From Bathymodiolus brooksi (lineage: Eukaryota; Mollusca; Bivalvia; Mytilida; Modiolidae): a DNA stretch of 64,000 nucleotides. Positions 1-11,676 of this stretch are shown here, one piece after another (positions within the stretch are counted from its first letter, which is position 1; the number at the start of each line of letters is the position of its first letter). A program made the position numbers and the translations under genes. The stretch is from the NCBI GenBank assembly GCA_963680875.1, contig OY804585.1, positions 43,569,414 to 43,633,413 of the forward strand. Direction: 5' to 3'. Below the pieces are notes generated by a model. It worked only from the letters and a program-made list of their open reading frames with translations. It had not been told where the DNA came from and ran no database searches.

Positions 1-860
1 GATAATATGTCCCAGTGGAGAAACGTATCTACCTCGGAATAAGGATAATATGTCCGAGTGGAGAAATGTGTCTACTTCGGAATTAGGATAATATGTCCCA
101 GTGGAGAAACGTGTCCACCTCGGAATTTGGATAATATGTCGCAGGGGAGAAACGTGTCTACCTCGGAATTAGGATAATATGTCCCAGTGGTGAAACGTGT
201 CTACTTCGGAATTAGGATAATATGTCCGAGTGGAGAAACGTGTCTACCTCGAAATTAGGATAATATGTCCCAGTGGGGAAACGTGTCTACCTCGGAATTA
301 GGATAATATGTCCCAGTGGAGAAATGTGTCTACCTCAGAGTCAGGATAATATGTCCCAGTGGAGAAATATTTCTACCTCGAAATTAGGATAATATGTCCG
401 AGTGGAGAAACGTGTCTACCTCGGAATTAGGATAATATGTCCCAGTGGAGAAAGGTATCTACCTCGGAATTAGGATAATATGTCCGAGTGGAGAAATGTG
501 TCTACTTCGGAATTAGGATAATATGTTCCAGTGGAGAAACGTGTCTACCTCGGAATTAGGATAATATGTCCCAGTGGAGAAACGTGTCTACCTCGGTATT
601 AGGATAATATGTCCCAGTGGAGAAACGTGTCTACCTCGGAATTAGGATACTATGTCCCAGTGGAGAAACGTGTCTACCTCGGAAATAGGATAATATGTCC
701 GAGTGGAGAAACGTGTCTACCTCGGAATTAGGATAATATGTCCGAGTGGAGAAACGTGTCTACCTCGGAATTAGGATAATATTTCCCAGTGGGGAAACGT
801 TTCTACCTTGGAAGTATGATACTATGTCCGAGTGGAGAAACGTGTCTACCTCGGAATTAG
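1..860 (+). repeat. 20-mer HOR unit, copy 1 (860 bp)
   Basis: This unit of exactly 20 monomers is repeated immediately at 861-1720. Reading line by line I found one difference, G at 52 against A at 912. Its markers, in order, are a GGAATAAGG monomer (about 41), GTCGCAGGGG (from 139), TCAGAGTCAGG (about 333), GAAATATTT (364), GATACTATG (about 648) and ATTTCCCAGTGGGG (781). The near-identity implies a very recent duplication or gene-conversion-like homogenisation. Confidence 0.93.
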
Positions 861-1746
861 GATAATATGTCCCAGTGGAGAAACGTATCTACCTCGGAAT
901 AAGGATAATATATCCGAGTGGAGAAATGTGTCTACTTCGGAATTAGGATAATATGTCCCAGTGGAGAAACGTGTCCACCTCGGAATTTGGATAATATGTC
1001 GCAGGGGAGAAACGTGTCTACCTCGGAATTAGGATAATATGTCCCAGTGGTGAAACGTGTCTACTTCGGAATTAGGATAATATGTCCGAGTGGAGAAACG
1101 TGTCTACCTCGAAATTAGGATAATATGTCCCAGTGGGGAAACGTGTCTACCTCGGAATTAGGATAATATGTCCCAGTGGAGAAATGTGTCTACCTCAGAG
1201 TCAGGATAATATGTCCCAGTGGAGAAATATTTCTACCTCGAAATTAGGATAATATGTCCGAGTGGAGAAACGTGTCTACCTCGGAATTAGGATAATATGT
1301 CCCAGTGGAGAAAGGTATCTACCTCGGAATTAGGATAATATGTCCGAGTGGAGAAATGTGTCTACTTCGGAATTAGGATAATATGTTCCAGTGGAGAAAC
1401 GTGTCTACCTCGGAATTAGGATAATATGTCCCAGTGGAGAAACGTGTCTACCTCGGTATTAGGATAATATGTCCCAGTGGAGAAACGTGTCTACCTCGGA
1501 ATTAGGATACTATGTCCCAGTGGAGAAACGTGTCTACCTCGGAAATAGGATAATATGTCCGAGTGGAGAAACGTGTCTACCTCGGAATTAGGATAATATG
1601 TCCGAGTGGAGAAACGTGTCTACCTCGGAATTAGGATAATATTTCCCAGTGGGGAAACGTTTCTACCTTGGAAGTATGATACTATGTCCGAGTGGAGAAA
1701 CGTGTCTACCTCGGAATTAGGATAATATGTCCCAGTGGAGAAACGT
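861..1746 (+). repeat. 20-mer HOR unit, copy 2 (860 bp plus about 26 bp of a third)
   Basis: The copy at offset +860 is identical to copy 1 except at 912. Identity continues past 1720 until about 1746, where copy 1 reads AAACGTATCT and this copy AAACGTGTCT; the following monomer then switches to a different HOR carrying the GATAACATATCC marker. The switch therefore lies inside a monomer rather than at a fixed register. Confidence 0.9.
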
Positions 1747-2290
1747 GTCTACCTCGGAATTAGGATAACATATCCGAGTGGAGAAAGGTGTCTACCTCAA
1801 AATTAGGATACTATGTCCCAGTGGAGAAACTTTTCTACCTCAGAATTAGGATAATATGTCCGAGTGGCGAAACGTGTCTACCTCGGAATTAGGATAATAT
1901 GTCTGAGTGGAGAAACATGTCTACCTCGGAATTAGGATAATATGTCCGAGTGGAGAAACGTGTCTACCTCGGAATTAGGATACTATGTCCCAGTGGAGAA
2001 ACGTGTCTACCTCGGAAATAGGATAATATGTCCGAGTGGAGAAACGTGTCTACCTCGGAATTAGGATAATATTTCCCAGTGGGGAAACGTTTCTACCTCG
2101 AAAGTATGATACTATGTCCGAGTGGAGAAACGTGTGTACCTCGGAATTAGGATAATATGTCCCAGTGGAGAAACGTGTCTACCTCGGAATTAGGATAACA
2201 TATCCGAGTGGAGAAAGGTGTCTACCTCAAAATTAGGATACTATGTCCCAATGGAGAAACTTTTCTACCTCAGAATTAGGATAATATGTC
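1600..2290 (+). repeat. 10-mer (430-bp) tandem repeat pair
   Basis: The marker TAACATATCC occurs at 1766 and again at 2196, a spacing of 430 (10 x 43). Flanking markers ATTTCCCAGTGGGG, GAAGTATGATACT and GAAACTTTTCTACC recur at the same offset. The first copy has an extra monomer with GTGGCGAAACG (about 1865) that the second lacks. The same 430-bp pair recurs at 3443 and 3873. Confidence 0.85.
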
Positions 2291-2510
2291 TGAGTGGAGA
2301 AACATGTCTACCTCGGAATTAGGATAATATGTCCGAGTGGAGAAACGTGTCTACCTCGGAATTAGGATAATATGTCCCAGTGGAGAAATATGTCTACCTC
2401 GGAAATAGGATAATATGTCCCAGTGGAGAAACGTGTCTACCTCGGAATTAGGATAATATGTCCCAGTGGAGAAACGTATCTACCTCGGAATAAGGATAAT
2501 ATGTCCGAGT
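1641..2510 (+). repeat. 39-mer-offset HOR block, copy 1
   Basis: This block matches about 3318-4187 at an offset of 1,677 bp (39 x 43). It covers the ATTTCCCAGTGGGG monomer, two TAACATATCC monomers, GAAACATGTCTACC monomers and the start of the GGAATAAGG monomer. Copies differ at a few bases, for example CTTGG here against CTCGG there. Confidence 0.85.
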
Positions 2511-2830
2511 GGAGAAATGTGTCTACTTCGGAATTAGGATAATATGTCCCAGTGGAGAAACGTGTCCACCTCGGAATTTGGATAATATGTCGCAGGGGAG
2601 AAACGTGTCTACCTCGGAATTAGGATAATATGTCCCAGTGGTGAAACGTGTCTACTTCGGAATTAGGATAATATGTCCGAGTGGAGAAACGTGTCTACCT
2701 CGAAATTAGGATAATATGTCCCAGTGGGGAAACGTGTCTACCTCGGAATTAGGATAATATGTCCCAGTGGAGAAATGTGTCTACCTCAGAGTCAGGATAA
2801 TATGTCCCAGTGGAGAAATATTTCTACCTC
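2452..2830 (+). repeat. Third copy of the left part of the 20-mer HOR
   Basis: This stretch matches the start of the window at an offset of 2,451 bp (57 x 43) and copy 2 at 1,591 bp (37 x 43). It has the same marker order: GGAATAAGG, TCGCAGGGG (gcagggg at 2592), TCAGAGTCAGG and GAAATATTT (2815). It departs after about 2850, where a GTCCGAG monomer is replaced by GTCCCAG. Confidence 0.88.
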
Positions 2831-3317
2831 GAAATTAGGATAATATGTCCCAGTGGAGAAACGTGTCTACCTCGGAATTAGGATAATATGTCCCAGTGGA
2901 GAAAGGTATCTACCTAGGAATTAGGATAATATGTCCCAGTGGAGAAACGTGTCTACCTCGGAATTAGGATAATATGTCCCAGTGGAGAAAGGTATCTACC
3001 TCGGAATTAGGATAATATGTCCGAGTGGAGAAATGTGTCTACTTCGGAATTAGGATAATATGTTCCAGTGGAGAAACGTGTCTACCTCGGAATTAGGATA
3101 ATATGTCCCAGTGGAGAAACGTGTCTACCTCGGAATTAGGATAATATGTCCCAGTGGAGAAACGTGTCTACCTCGGAATTAGGATACTATGTCCCAGTGG
3201 AGAAACGTGTCTACCTCGGAAATAGGATAATATGTCCGAGTGGAGAAACGTGTCTACCTCGGAAATAGGATAATATGTCCGAGTGGAGAAACGTGTCTAC
3301 CTCGGAATTAGGATAAT

Positions 3318-4187
3318 ATTTCCCAGTGGGGAAACGTTTCTACCTCGGAAGTATGATACTATGTCCGAGTGGAGAAACGTGTGTACCTCGGAATTAGGAT
3401 AATATGTCCCAGTGGAGAAACGTATCTACCTCGGAATTAGGATAACATATCCGAGTGGAGAAAGGTGTCTACCTCAAAATTAGGATACTATGTCCCAGTG
3501 GAGAAACTTTTCTACCTCAGAATTAGGATAATATGTCCGAGTGGCGAAACGTGTCTACCTCGGAATTAGGATAATATGTCTGAGTGGAGAAGCATGTCTA
3601 CCTCGGAATAAGGATAATATGTCCGAGTGGAGAAACGTGTCTACCTCGGAATTAGGATACTATGTCCCAGTGGAGAAACGTGTCTACCTCGGAAATAGGA
3701 TAATATGTCCGAGTGGAGAAACGTGTCTACCTCGGAATTAGGATAATATTTCCCAGTGGGGAAACGTTTCTACCTCGAAAGTATGATACTATGTCCGAGT
3801 GGAGAAACGTGTGTACCTCGGAATTAGGATAATATGTCCCAGTGGAGAAACGTGTCTACCTCGGAATTAGGATAACATATCCGAGTGGAGAAAGGTGTCT
3901 ACCTCAAAATTAGGATACTATGTCCCAATGGAGAAACTTTTCTACCTCAGAATTAGGATAATATGTCTGAGTGGAGAAACATGTCTACCTCGGAATTAGG
4001 ATAATATGTCCGAGTGGAGAAACGTGTCTACCTCGGAATTAGGATAATATGTCCCAGTGGAGAAATGTGTCTACCTCGGAAATAGGATAATATGTCCCAG
4101 TGGAGAAACGTGTCTACCTCGGAATTAGGATAATATGTCCCAGTGGAGAAACGTATCTACCTCGGAATAAGGATAATATGTCCGAGT
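3318..4187 (+). repeat. 39-mer-offset HOR block, copy 2
   Basis: The partner of about 1641-2510 (offset 1,677 bp), with TAACATATCC at 3443 and 3873. Homology to the left copies continues beyond it, but with four monomers (172 bp) missing: the spacing of GAAACGTAT markers is 1,677, while that of the following GAAATATTT markers (2815 and 4320) is 1,505. Confidence 0.85.
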
Positions 4188-4874
4188 GGAGAAACGTGTC
4201 TACCTCGAAATTAGGATAATATGTCCCAGTGGGGAAACGTGTCTACCTCGGAATTAGGATAATATGTCCCAGTGGAGAAATGTGTCTACCTCAGAGTCAG
4301 GATAATATGTCCCAGTGGAGAAATATTTCTACCTCGAAATTAGGATAATATGTCCCAGTGGAGAAACGTGTCTACCTCGGAATTAGGATAATATTTCCCA
4401 GTGGAGAAAGGTATCTACCTCGGAATTAGGATAATATGTCCGAGTGGAGAAATGTGTCTACTTCGGAATTAGGATAATATGTTCCAGTGGAGAAACGTGT
4501 CTACCTCGGAATTAGGATAATATGTCCCAGTGGAGAAACGTGTCTACCTCGGTATTAGGATAATATGTCCCAGTGGAGAAATGTGTCTACCTCGGAATTA
4601 GGATAATATGTCCCAGTGGAGAAATGTGTCTACCTCGGAATTTGGATAATATGTTCCAGTGGAGAAATGTGTCTACCTCGGAATTAGGATAATATGTCCC
4701 AGTGGAGAAACGTATCTACCTCGGAATTAGGATAATATGTCCCAGTGGAGAAATGTGTCTACCTCGGAATTAGGATAATATGTCCCAGTGGAGAAATGTG
4801 TCTACCTCGGAAATAGGATAATATGTCCCAGTGGAGAAATGTGTCTACCTCGGAATTAGGATAATATGTGCCAG

Positions 4875-5940
4875 TGAAGAAACGTGTCTACCTCGGAATT
4901 AGGATAATATGTCCCAGTGGAGAAATGTGTCTACCTCGGAATTAGGATAATATGTCCCAGTGGAGAAACGTTTCTACATCGGAATTGGGATAATATGTCC
5001 CAGTGGAGAAACGTGTCTACCTCGGAATTAGGATAATATGTCCCTGTGGATAAACGTGTCTACCTCGGAATTAGGATAATATGTCCGAGTGGAGAAACGT
5101 GTCTATCTCGGAATTAGGATAATATGTCCCAGTGGAGAAACGTGTCTACCTCGGAATTAGGATACTATGTCCCAGTGGAGAAACGTGTCTACATCGGAAA
5201 TAGGATAATATGTCCGAGTGGAGAAACGTGTCTACCTCGGAATTAGGATAATATGTCCGAGTGGAGAAACGTGTCTACCTCGGAATTAGGATAATATTTC
5301 CCAGTGGGGAAACGTTTCTACCTCGGAAGTATCATACTATGTCCGAGTTGAGAAACGTGTGTACCTCGGAATTAGGATAATATGTCCCAGTGGAGAAACG
5401 TGTCTACCTCGGAATTAGGATAACATATCCGAGTGGAGAAAGGTGTCTACCTCAAAATTAGGATACTATGTCCCAGTGGAGAAACTTTTCTACCTCAGAA
5501 TTAGGATAATATGTCCGAGTGGCGAAACGTGTCTACCTCGGAATTAGGATAATATGTCTGAGTGGAGAAACATGTCTACCTCGGAATTAGGATAATATGT
5601 CCGAGTAGAGAAACGTGTATACCTCGGAATTAGGATAATATGTCCCAGTGGAGAAATGTGTCTACCTCGGATGTCCCAGTGGAGAAACGTGTCCACCTCG
5701 GAATTTGGATAATATGTCGCAGGGGAGAAACGTGTCTACCTCGGAATTAGGATAATATGTCCCAGTGGTGAAACGTGTCTACTTCGGAATTAGGATAATA
5801 TGTCCGAGTGGAGAAACGTGTCTACCTCGGAATTAGGATGATATGTCCCAGTGGAGAAACGTGTCTACCTCGGAATTAGGATAATATGTCCCAATGGAGA
5901 AACGTGTCTACCTCGGAATTAGGATAATATGTCCCAGTGG
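4875..5940 (+). repeat. 2,137-bp-offset duplication, copy 1
   Basis: Markers GAAACGTTTCTACATCGG (from 4965), GTGGATAAACG, ATTTCCCAGTGGGG, GAGTTGAGAAACG, TAACATATCC and the truncated monomer at 5671 all recur 2,137 bp downstream. The offset is 50 monomers minus 13 bp. The 12-bp deletion described separately accounts for 12 of these, and a 1-bp deletion at about 6546 (GAGAAAGTGTC) for the other. Zone 1 cassettes dominate. Confidence 0.88.
5659..5690 (+). repeat. Monomer with a 12-bp internal deletion (junction at 5670/5671)
   Basis: The sequence reads CTACCTCGG directly followed by ATGTCCCAG, so the AATTAGGATAAT that normally joins consecutive monomers is missing. The same scar is found at 7807/7808. 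It resets the 43-bp phase for everything downstream and is a useful ancestry marker. Confidence 0.95.
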
Positions 5941-6660
5941 AGAAATGTGTCTACCTCAGAATTAGGATAATGTGTCCTAGTGGAGAAATATTTCTACCTC
6001 GGAATTAGGATAATATGTCCGAGTGGAGAAACGTGTCTACCTCGGCATTAGGATAATATGTTCCAGTGGAGAAACGTGTCTACCTCGGAATTAGGATAAT
6101 ATGTCCCAGTGGAGAAACGTGTCTACCTTGGTATTAGGATAATATGTCCGAGTGGAGAAACGTGTCTACCTCGGAATTAGGATAATATGTCCCAGTGGAG
6201 AAATGTGTCTACCTCGGAATTAGGATAATATGTCCCAATGGAGAAATGTGTCTACCTCGGAAATAGGATAATATGTCCCAGTGGAGAAATGTGTCTACCT
6301 CGGAATTAGGATAATATGTCCCAGTGGAGAAACGTGTCTACCTCGAAATTAGGATAATATGTCCCAGTGGAGAAATGTGTCTACCTCGGAATTAGGATAA
6401 TATGTCCCAGTGGAGAAATGTGTCTACCTCGGAATTAGGATAATATGTCCCAGTGGAGAAATGTGTCTACCTCGGAATTAGGATAATATGTCCCAGTGGA
6501 GAAATGTGTCTACCTCGGAATTAGGATAATATGTCCGAGTGGAGAAAGTGTCTACCTCGGAATCAGGATAATATGTCCCAGAACAGAAATGTGTCTACCT
6601 CAGAATTAGGATAATATGTCCCAGTGGAGAAATGTGTCTCCCTCCAAATTAGGATAATAT
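5930..6660 (+). repeat. Block shared with about 21,640-22,370
   Basis: Ordered markers TAATGTGTCCTAG (5968), GAAATATTTCTACC, CTTGGTATTAG, GAGAAAGTGTC (about 6543) and GGAATCAGG recur in the same order near 21,679-22,230. Copies differ at scattered points, for example CCCAGAACAGAAATG here against CCCAGAGGAGAAATG there. This links zones 1 and 2 across nearly 16 kb. Confidence 0.8.
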
Positions 6661-7011
6661 GTCCCAGTGGAAAAACGTGTCTACCTCGGAATTAGGATAA
6701 TATGTCCCAGTGGGGAAATGTATCTACCTCGGAATTAGGATAATATGTCCCAGTGGAGAAATGTGTCTACCTCGGAATTAGGATAATATGTCCCAGTGGA
6801 GAAACGTGTGTACCTCGGAATTAGGATAATATGTCCCAGTGGAGAAACGTGTCTACCTCGGAATTAGAATAATATGTCCGAGTGGAGAAACGTGTTTACC
6901 TCGGAATTAGGATAATATGTCCCAGTGGAGAAACGTGTCTACCTCGGAATTAGAATAATATGTCCCAGTGGAGAAATGTGTCTACCTCGGAATTAGGATA
7001 ATATGTCTGAG

Positions 7012-8077
7012 TGAAGAAACGTGTCTACCTCGGAATTAGGATAATATGTCCCAGTGGAGAAATGTGTCTACCTCGGAATTAGGATAATATGTCCCAGTGG
7101 AGAAACGTTTCTACATCGGAATTGGGATAATATGTCCCAGTGGAGAAACGTGTCTACCTCGGAATTAGGATAATATGTCCCTGTGGATAAACGTGTCTAC
7201 CTCGGAATTAGGATAATATGTCCGAGTGGAGAAACGTGTCTATCTCGGAATTAGGATAATATGTCCCAGTGGAGAAACGTGTCTACCTCGGAATTAGGAT
7301 ACTATGTCCCAGTGGAGAAACGTGTCTACATCGGAAATAGGATAATATGTCCGAGTGGAGAAACGTGTCTACCTCGGAATTAGGATAATATGTCCGAGTG
7401 GAGAAACGTGTCTACCTCGGAATTAGGATAATATTTCCCAGTGGGGAAACGTTTCTACCTCGGAAGTATCATACTATGTCCGAGTTGAGAAACGTGTGTA
7501 CCTCGGAATTAGGATAATATGTCCCAGTGGAGAAACGTGTCTACCTCGGAATTAGGATAACATATCCGAGTGGAGAAAGGTGTCTACCTCAAAATTAGGA
7601 TACTATGTCCCAGTGGAGAAACTTTTCTACCTCAGAATTAGGATAATATGTCCGAGTGGCGAAACGTGTCTACCTCGGAATTAGGATAATATGTCTGAGT
7701 GGAGAAACATGTCTACCTCGGAATTAGGATAATATGTCCGAGTAGAGAAACGTGTATACCTCGGAATTAGGATAATATGTCCCAGTGGAGAAATGTGTCT
7801 ACCTCGGATGTCCCAGTGGAGAAACGTGTCCACCTCGGAATTTGGATAATATGTCGCAGGGGAGAAACGTGTCTACCTCGGAATTAGGATAATATGTCCC
7901 AGTGGTGAAACGTGTCTACTTCGGAATTAGGATAATATGTCCGAGTGGAGAAACGTGTCTACCTCGGAATTAGGATGATATGTCCCAGTGGAGAAACGTG
8001 TCTACCTCGGAATTAGGATAATATGTCCCAATGGAGAAACGTGTCTACCTCGGAATTAGGATAATATGTCCCAGTTG
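7012..8077 (+). repeat. 2,137-bp-offset duplication, copy 2
   Basis: The partner of about 4875-5940. It ends near 8077, where this copy reads CCAGTTGAGAAAGG while the other reads CCAGTGGAGAAATG. It carries the second 12-bp deletion scar at 7807/7808, so the deletion came before the duplication. Confidence 0.88.
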
Positions 8078-8099
8078 AGAAAGGTGTCTACCTCGGAAT

Positions 8100-10300
8100 T
8101 AGGATAATATGTCCGAGTGGAGAAACGTGTTTACCTCGGAATTAGGATAATATATCCCAGTGGAGAAACGTGTCTACCTCGGAATTAGAATAATATGTCC
8201 CAGTGGAGAAATGTGTCTACCTCGGAATTAGGATAATATGTCTGAGTGGAGAAACGTGTCTACCTCGGAATTAGGATAATATGTCCCAGTGGAAAAATGT
8301 GTCTACCTCGGAATTAGGATAATATGTCCCAGTGGAGAAATGTGTCTACCTCGAAATTAGGATAATATGTTCCAGTGGAGAAACATGTCTACCTCGGAAT
8401 TTGGATAATATGTCCCAGTGGAAAAACGTGTCTACCTCGGAATTAGGTTAATATGTCCCAGTGGAGAAATATGTCCACCCCGGGTTTAGGATAAAATGTC
8501 CCAGTGGAGAAACGTGTCTACCTCGGAAATAGGATAATATGTCCCAGTGGAGAAATGTGTCTACCTCGGAAATAGGATAATATGTCCGAGTGGAGAAACG
8601 TGTCTACCTCGGAATTAGGATAATATGTCCCAGTGGAGAAACGTGTCTACCTCGGAATTAGGATAATATGTCCCAGTGGAGAAACGTGTCTACCTCGGAA
8701 TTAGGATAATATGTCCCAGTGGTGAAACGTGTCTACTTCGGAATTAGGATAATATGTCACAGTGGAGAAACGTGTCTACCTCGGAATTAGGATAATATGT
8801 CCCAGTGGAGAAACGTGTCTACCTCGGAATTAGGATAATATGTCCCAGTGGAGAAACGTGTCTACCTCGGAATTAGGATAATATGTCCCAGTGGAGAAAC
8901 GTGTCTACCTCGGAATTAGGATAATATGTCCCAGTGGAGAAATGTGTCTACCTCAAAATTAGGATAATATGTCCGAGTGGAGAAACGTGTCTACCAAGGA
9001 ATTAGGATACTATGTACGAGTGGAGAAACGTGTCTACCTCAGAATTAGGATAATATGTCCCAGTGGAGAAATGTGTCTACCTCGGAATTAGGATAATATG
9101 TCCCAGTGGAGAAATGTGTCTACCTCGGAAATAGGATAATATGTCCGAGTGGAGAAACGTGTCTACCTCGGAATTAGGATAATATGTCCCAGTGGAGAAA
9201 CGTGTCTACCTCGGAATTAGGATAATATGTCCCAGTGGAGAAACGTGTCTACCTCGGAATTAGGATAATATGTCCCAGTGGTGAAACGTGTCTACCTCGG
9301 AATTAGGATAATATGTCCGAGTGGAGAAACGTGTCTACCTCGGAATTAGGATAATATGTCCCAGTGGAGAAACGTGTCTACCTCGGAATTAGAATAATAT
9401 GTACCAGTGGAGAAACGTGTCTACCTCGGAATTAGGATAATATGTTCCAGTGGAGAAACGTGTCTACCTCGGAATTAGGATAATATGTCCCAGTGGAGAA
9501 ACGTGTCTACCTCGGAATTAAGATAATATGTCCCAGTTGAGAAATGTGTCTACCTCGGAATTAGGATAATATGTCCCAGTGGAGAAACGTGTCTACCTCG
9601 GAATTAGGATACTATGTCCGAGTGGAGAACGTGTCTACCTCGGAATTAGGATAATATGTCCCAGTGGAGAAATGTGTCTACCTCGGAATTAGAATACTAT
9701 GTCTGAGTGGAGAAACGTGTCTACCTCGGAATTAGGATAATGTGTCAGAGTGGATAAATGTGTCTACCTCGGAATTAGGATAATATGTCCAAGTGGAGAA
9801 GCGTATCTACCTCGCAATTAGGATAATATGTCCCAGTGGTGAAATGTGTCTACCTCGGAATTAGGATAATATGTCCGAGTGGAGAAAGTGTCTACCTCAG
9901 AATTAGGATAATATGTCCCAGTGGAGAAAAGTGTCTACCTCGGAATTAGGATAATATGTCCCAGTGGAGAAACGTGTCTCCCTCGGAATTAGGATAATTT
10001 GTCCCAGTGGAGAAATGTGTCTACCTCGGAATTAGGATAATATGTCCCAGTGGTGAAACGTGTCAACTTCGGAATTAGGATAATATGTTCCAGTGGAGAA
10101 ACGTGTCTGCCTCGGAATTAGGATAATATGTCCCAGTGGAGAAACGTGTCTACCTCGGAATTAGCATAATATGTCCCAGTGGAGAAATGTGTCTACCTCG
10201 GAAATAGGATAATATGTCCGAGTGGAGAAATGTGTCTACATCGGAATTAGGATAATATGTCCTAGTGGAGAAACGTGTCTACCTCGGAATTAGGATACTA
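8100..10300 (+). repeat. Zone 2 start: mixed monomers with the CTACCAAGG / GTACGAG cassette
   Basis: Zone 1 markers (ATTTCCCAGTGGGG, TAACATATCC, GAAGTATGATACT) stop at about 7,640 and a new set begins. It includes CTACCAAGG (8991), GATACTATGTACGAG (about 9007), GTGGAGAACGTG (1-bp deletion, about 9625), GAATACTATGTCTGAG (about 9692), GTCAGAGTGGATAAATG (about 9744) and GTCCAAGTGG (about 9788). Most recur between 10 and 20 kb. Confidence 0.8.
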
Positions 10301-10302
10301 TG

Positions 10303-11676
10303 TACGAGTGGAGAAACGTGTCTACCTCAGAATTAGGATAATATGTCCCAGTGGAGAAATGTGTCTACCTCGGAATTAGGATAATATGTCCCAGTGGAGA
10401 AATGTGTCTATCTCGGAAATAGGATAATATGTCCGAGTGGAGAAACGTGTCTACCTCGGAATTAGGATAATATGTCCCATTGGAGAAACGTATCTACCTC
10501 GGAATTAGGATATTATGTCCCAGTGGAGAAACGTGCCTACCTCGGAATTAGGATAATATGTCCCAGTGGTGAAACGTGTCTACTTCGGAATTAGGATAAT
10601 ATGTCCGAGTGGAGAAACGTGTCTACCTCGGAATTAGGATAATATGTCCCAGTGGAGAAACGTGTCTACCTCGGAATTAGGATAATATGTCCCAGTGGAG
10701 AAACGTGTGTACCTCGGAATTAGGATAATATGTTCCAGTGGAGAAACGTGTCTACCTCGGAATTAGGATAATATGTCCCAGTGGAGAAACGTGTCTACCT
10801 CGGAATTAAGATAATATGTCCCAGTTGAGAAATGCGTCTACATCGGAATTAGGATAATATGTCCCAGTGGAGAAACGTGTCTACCTCGGAATTAGGATAC
10901 TATGTCTGTGTGGAGAAAGTGTCTACCTCGGAATTAGGATAATATGTCCCAGTGGAGAAACGTGTCTACCTCGGAATTAGGATAATGTGTCAGAGTGGAT
11001 AAATGTGTCTACCTCGGAATTAGGATAATATGTCCAAGTGGAGAAGCGTATCTACCTCGCAATTAGGATAATATGTCCCAGTGGTGAAATGTGTCTACCT
11101 CGGAATTAGGATAATATGTCCGAGTGGAGAAAGTGTCTACCTCAGAATTAGGATAATATGTCCCAGTGGAGAAAAGTGTCTACCTCGGAATTAGGATAAT
11201 ATGTCCCAGTGGAGAAACGTGTCTCCCTCGGAATTAGGATAATTTGTCCCAGTGGAGAAATGTGTCTACCTGGGAATCAGGATAATATGTCCCAGTGGAA
11301 AAACGTGTCTACCTCGGAATTAGGATAATATGTCCCAGTGGGGAAATGTATCTACCTCGGAATTAGGATAATATGTCCCAGTGGAGAAATGTGTCTACCT
11401 CGGAATTAGGATAATATGTCCCAGTGGTGAAACGTGTCAACTTCGGAATTAGGATAATATGTTCCAGTGGAGAAACGTGTCTGCCTCGGAATTAGGATAA
11501 TATGTCCCAGTGGAGAAACGTGTCTACCTCGGAATTAGCATAATATGTCCCAGTGGAGAAATGTGTCTACCTCGGAAATAGGATAATATGTCCGAGTGGA
11601 GAAATGTGTCTACATCGGAATTAGGATAATATGTCCTAGTGGAGAAACGTGTCTACCTCGGAATTAGGATACTATG
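10303..11676 (+). repeat. 1,374-bp HOR (32 monomers minus 2 bp), copy 1
   Basis: TACGAG at 10303 and 11677, and TCTGTGTGG at 10905 and 12279, are both 1,374 bp apart. The 2-bp shortfall comes from 1-bp-deleted monomers of the GAGAAAGTG type within the unit. The other 1,374-bp spacing (18014 to 19388) involves a different set of markers and is probably an independent event of equal length. Confidence 0.82.

Noticed and set aside
3541..3741. 66-codon open frame with a GTG start
   Set aside because: It is satellite read through by chance. It stays open because a GGAATAAGG variant turns the normal TAG into AAG and a GATACT variant turns TAA into TAC. There is no conserved start context and the copies upstream are closed.
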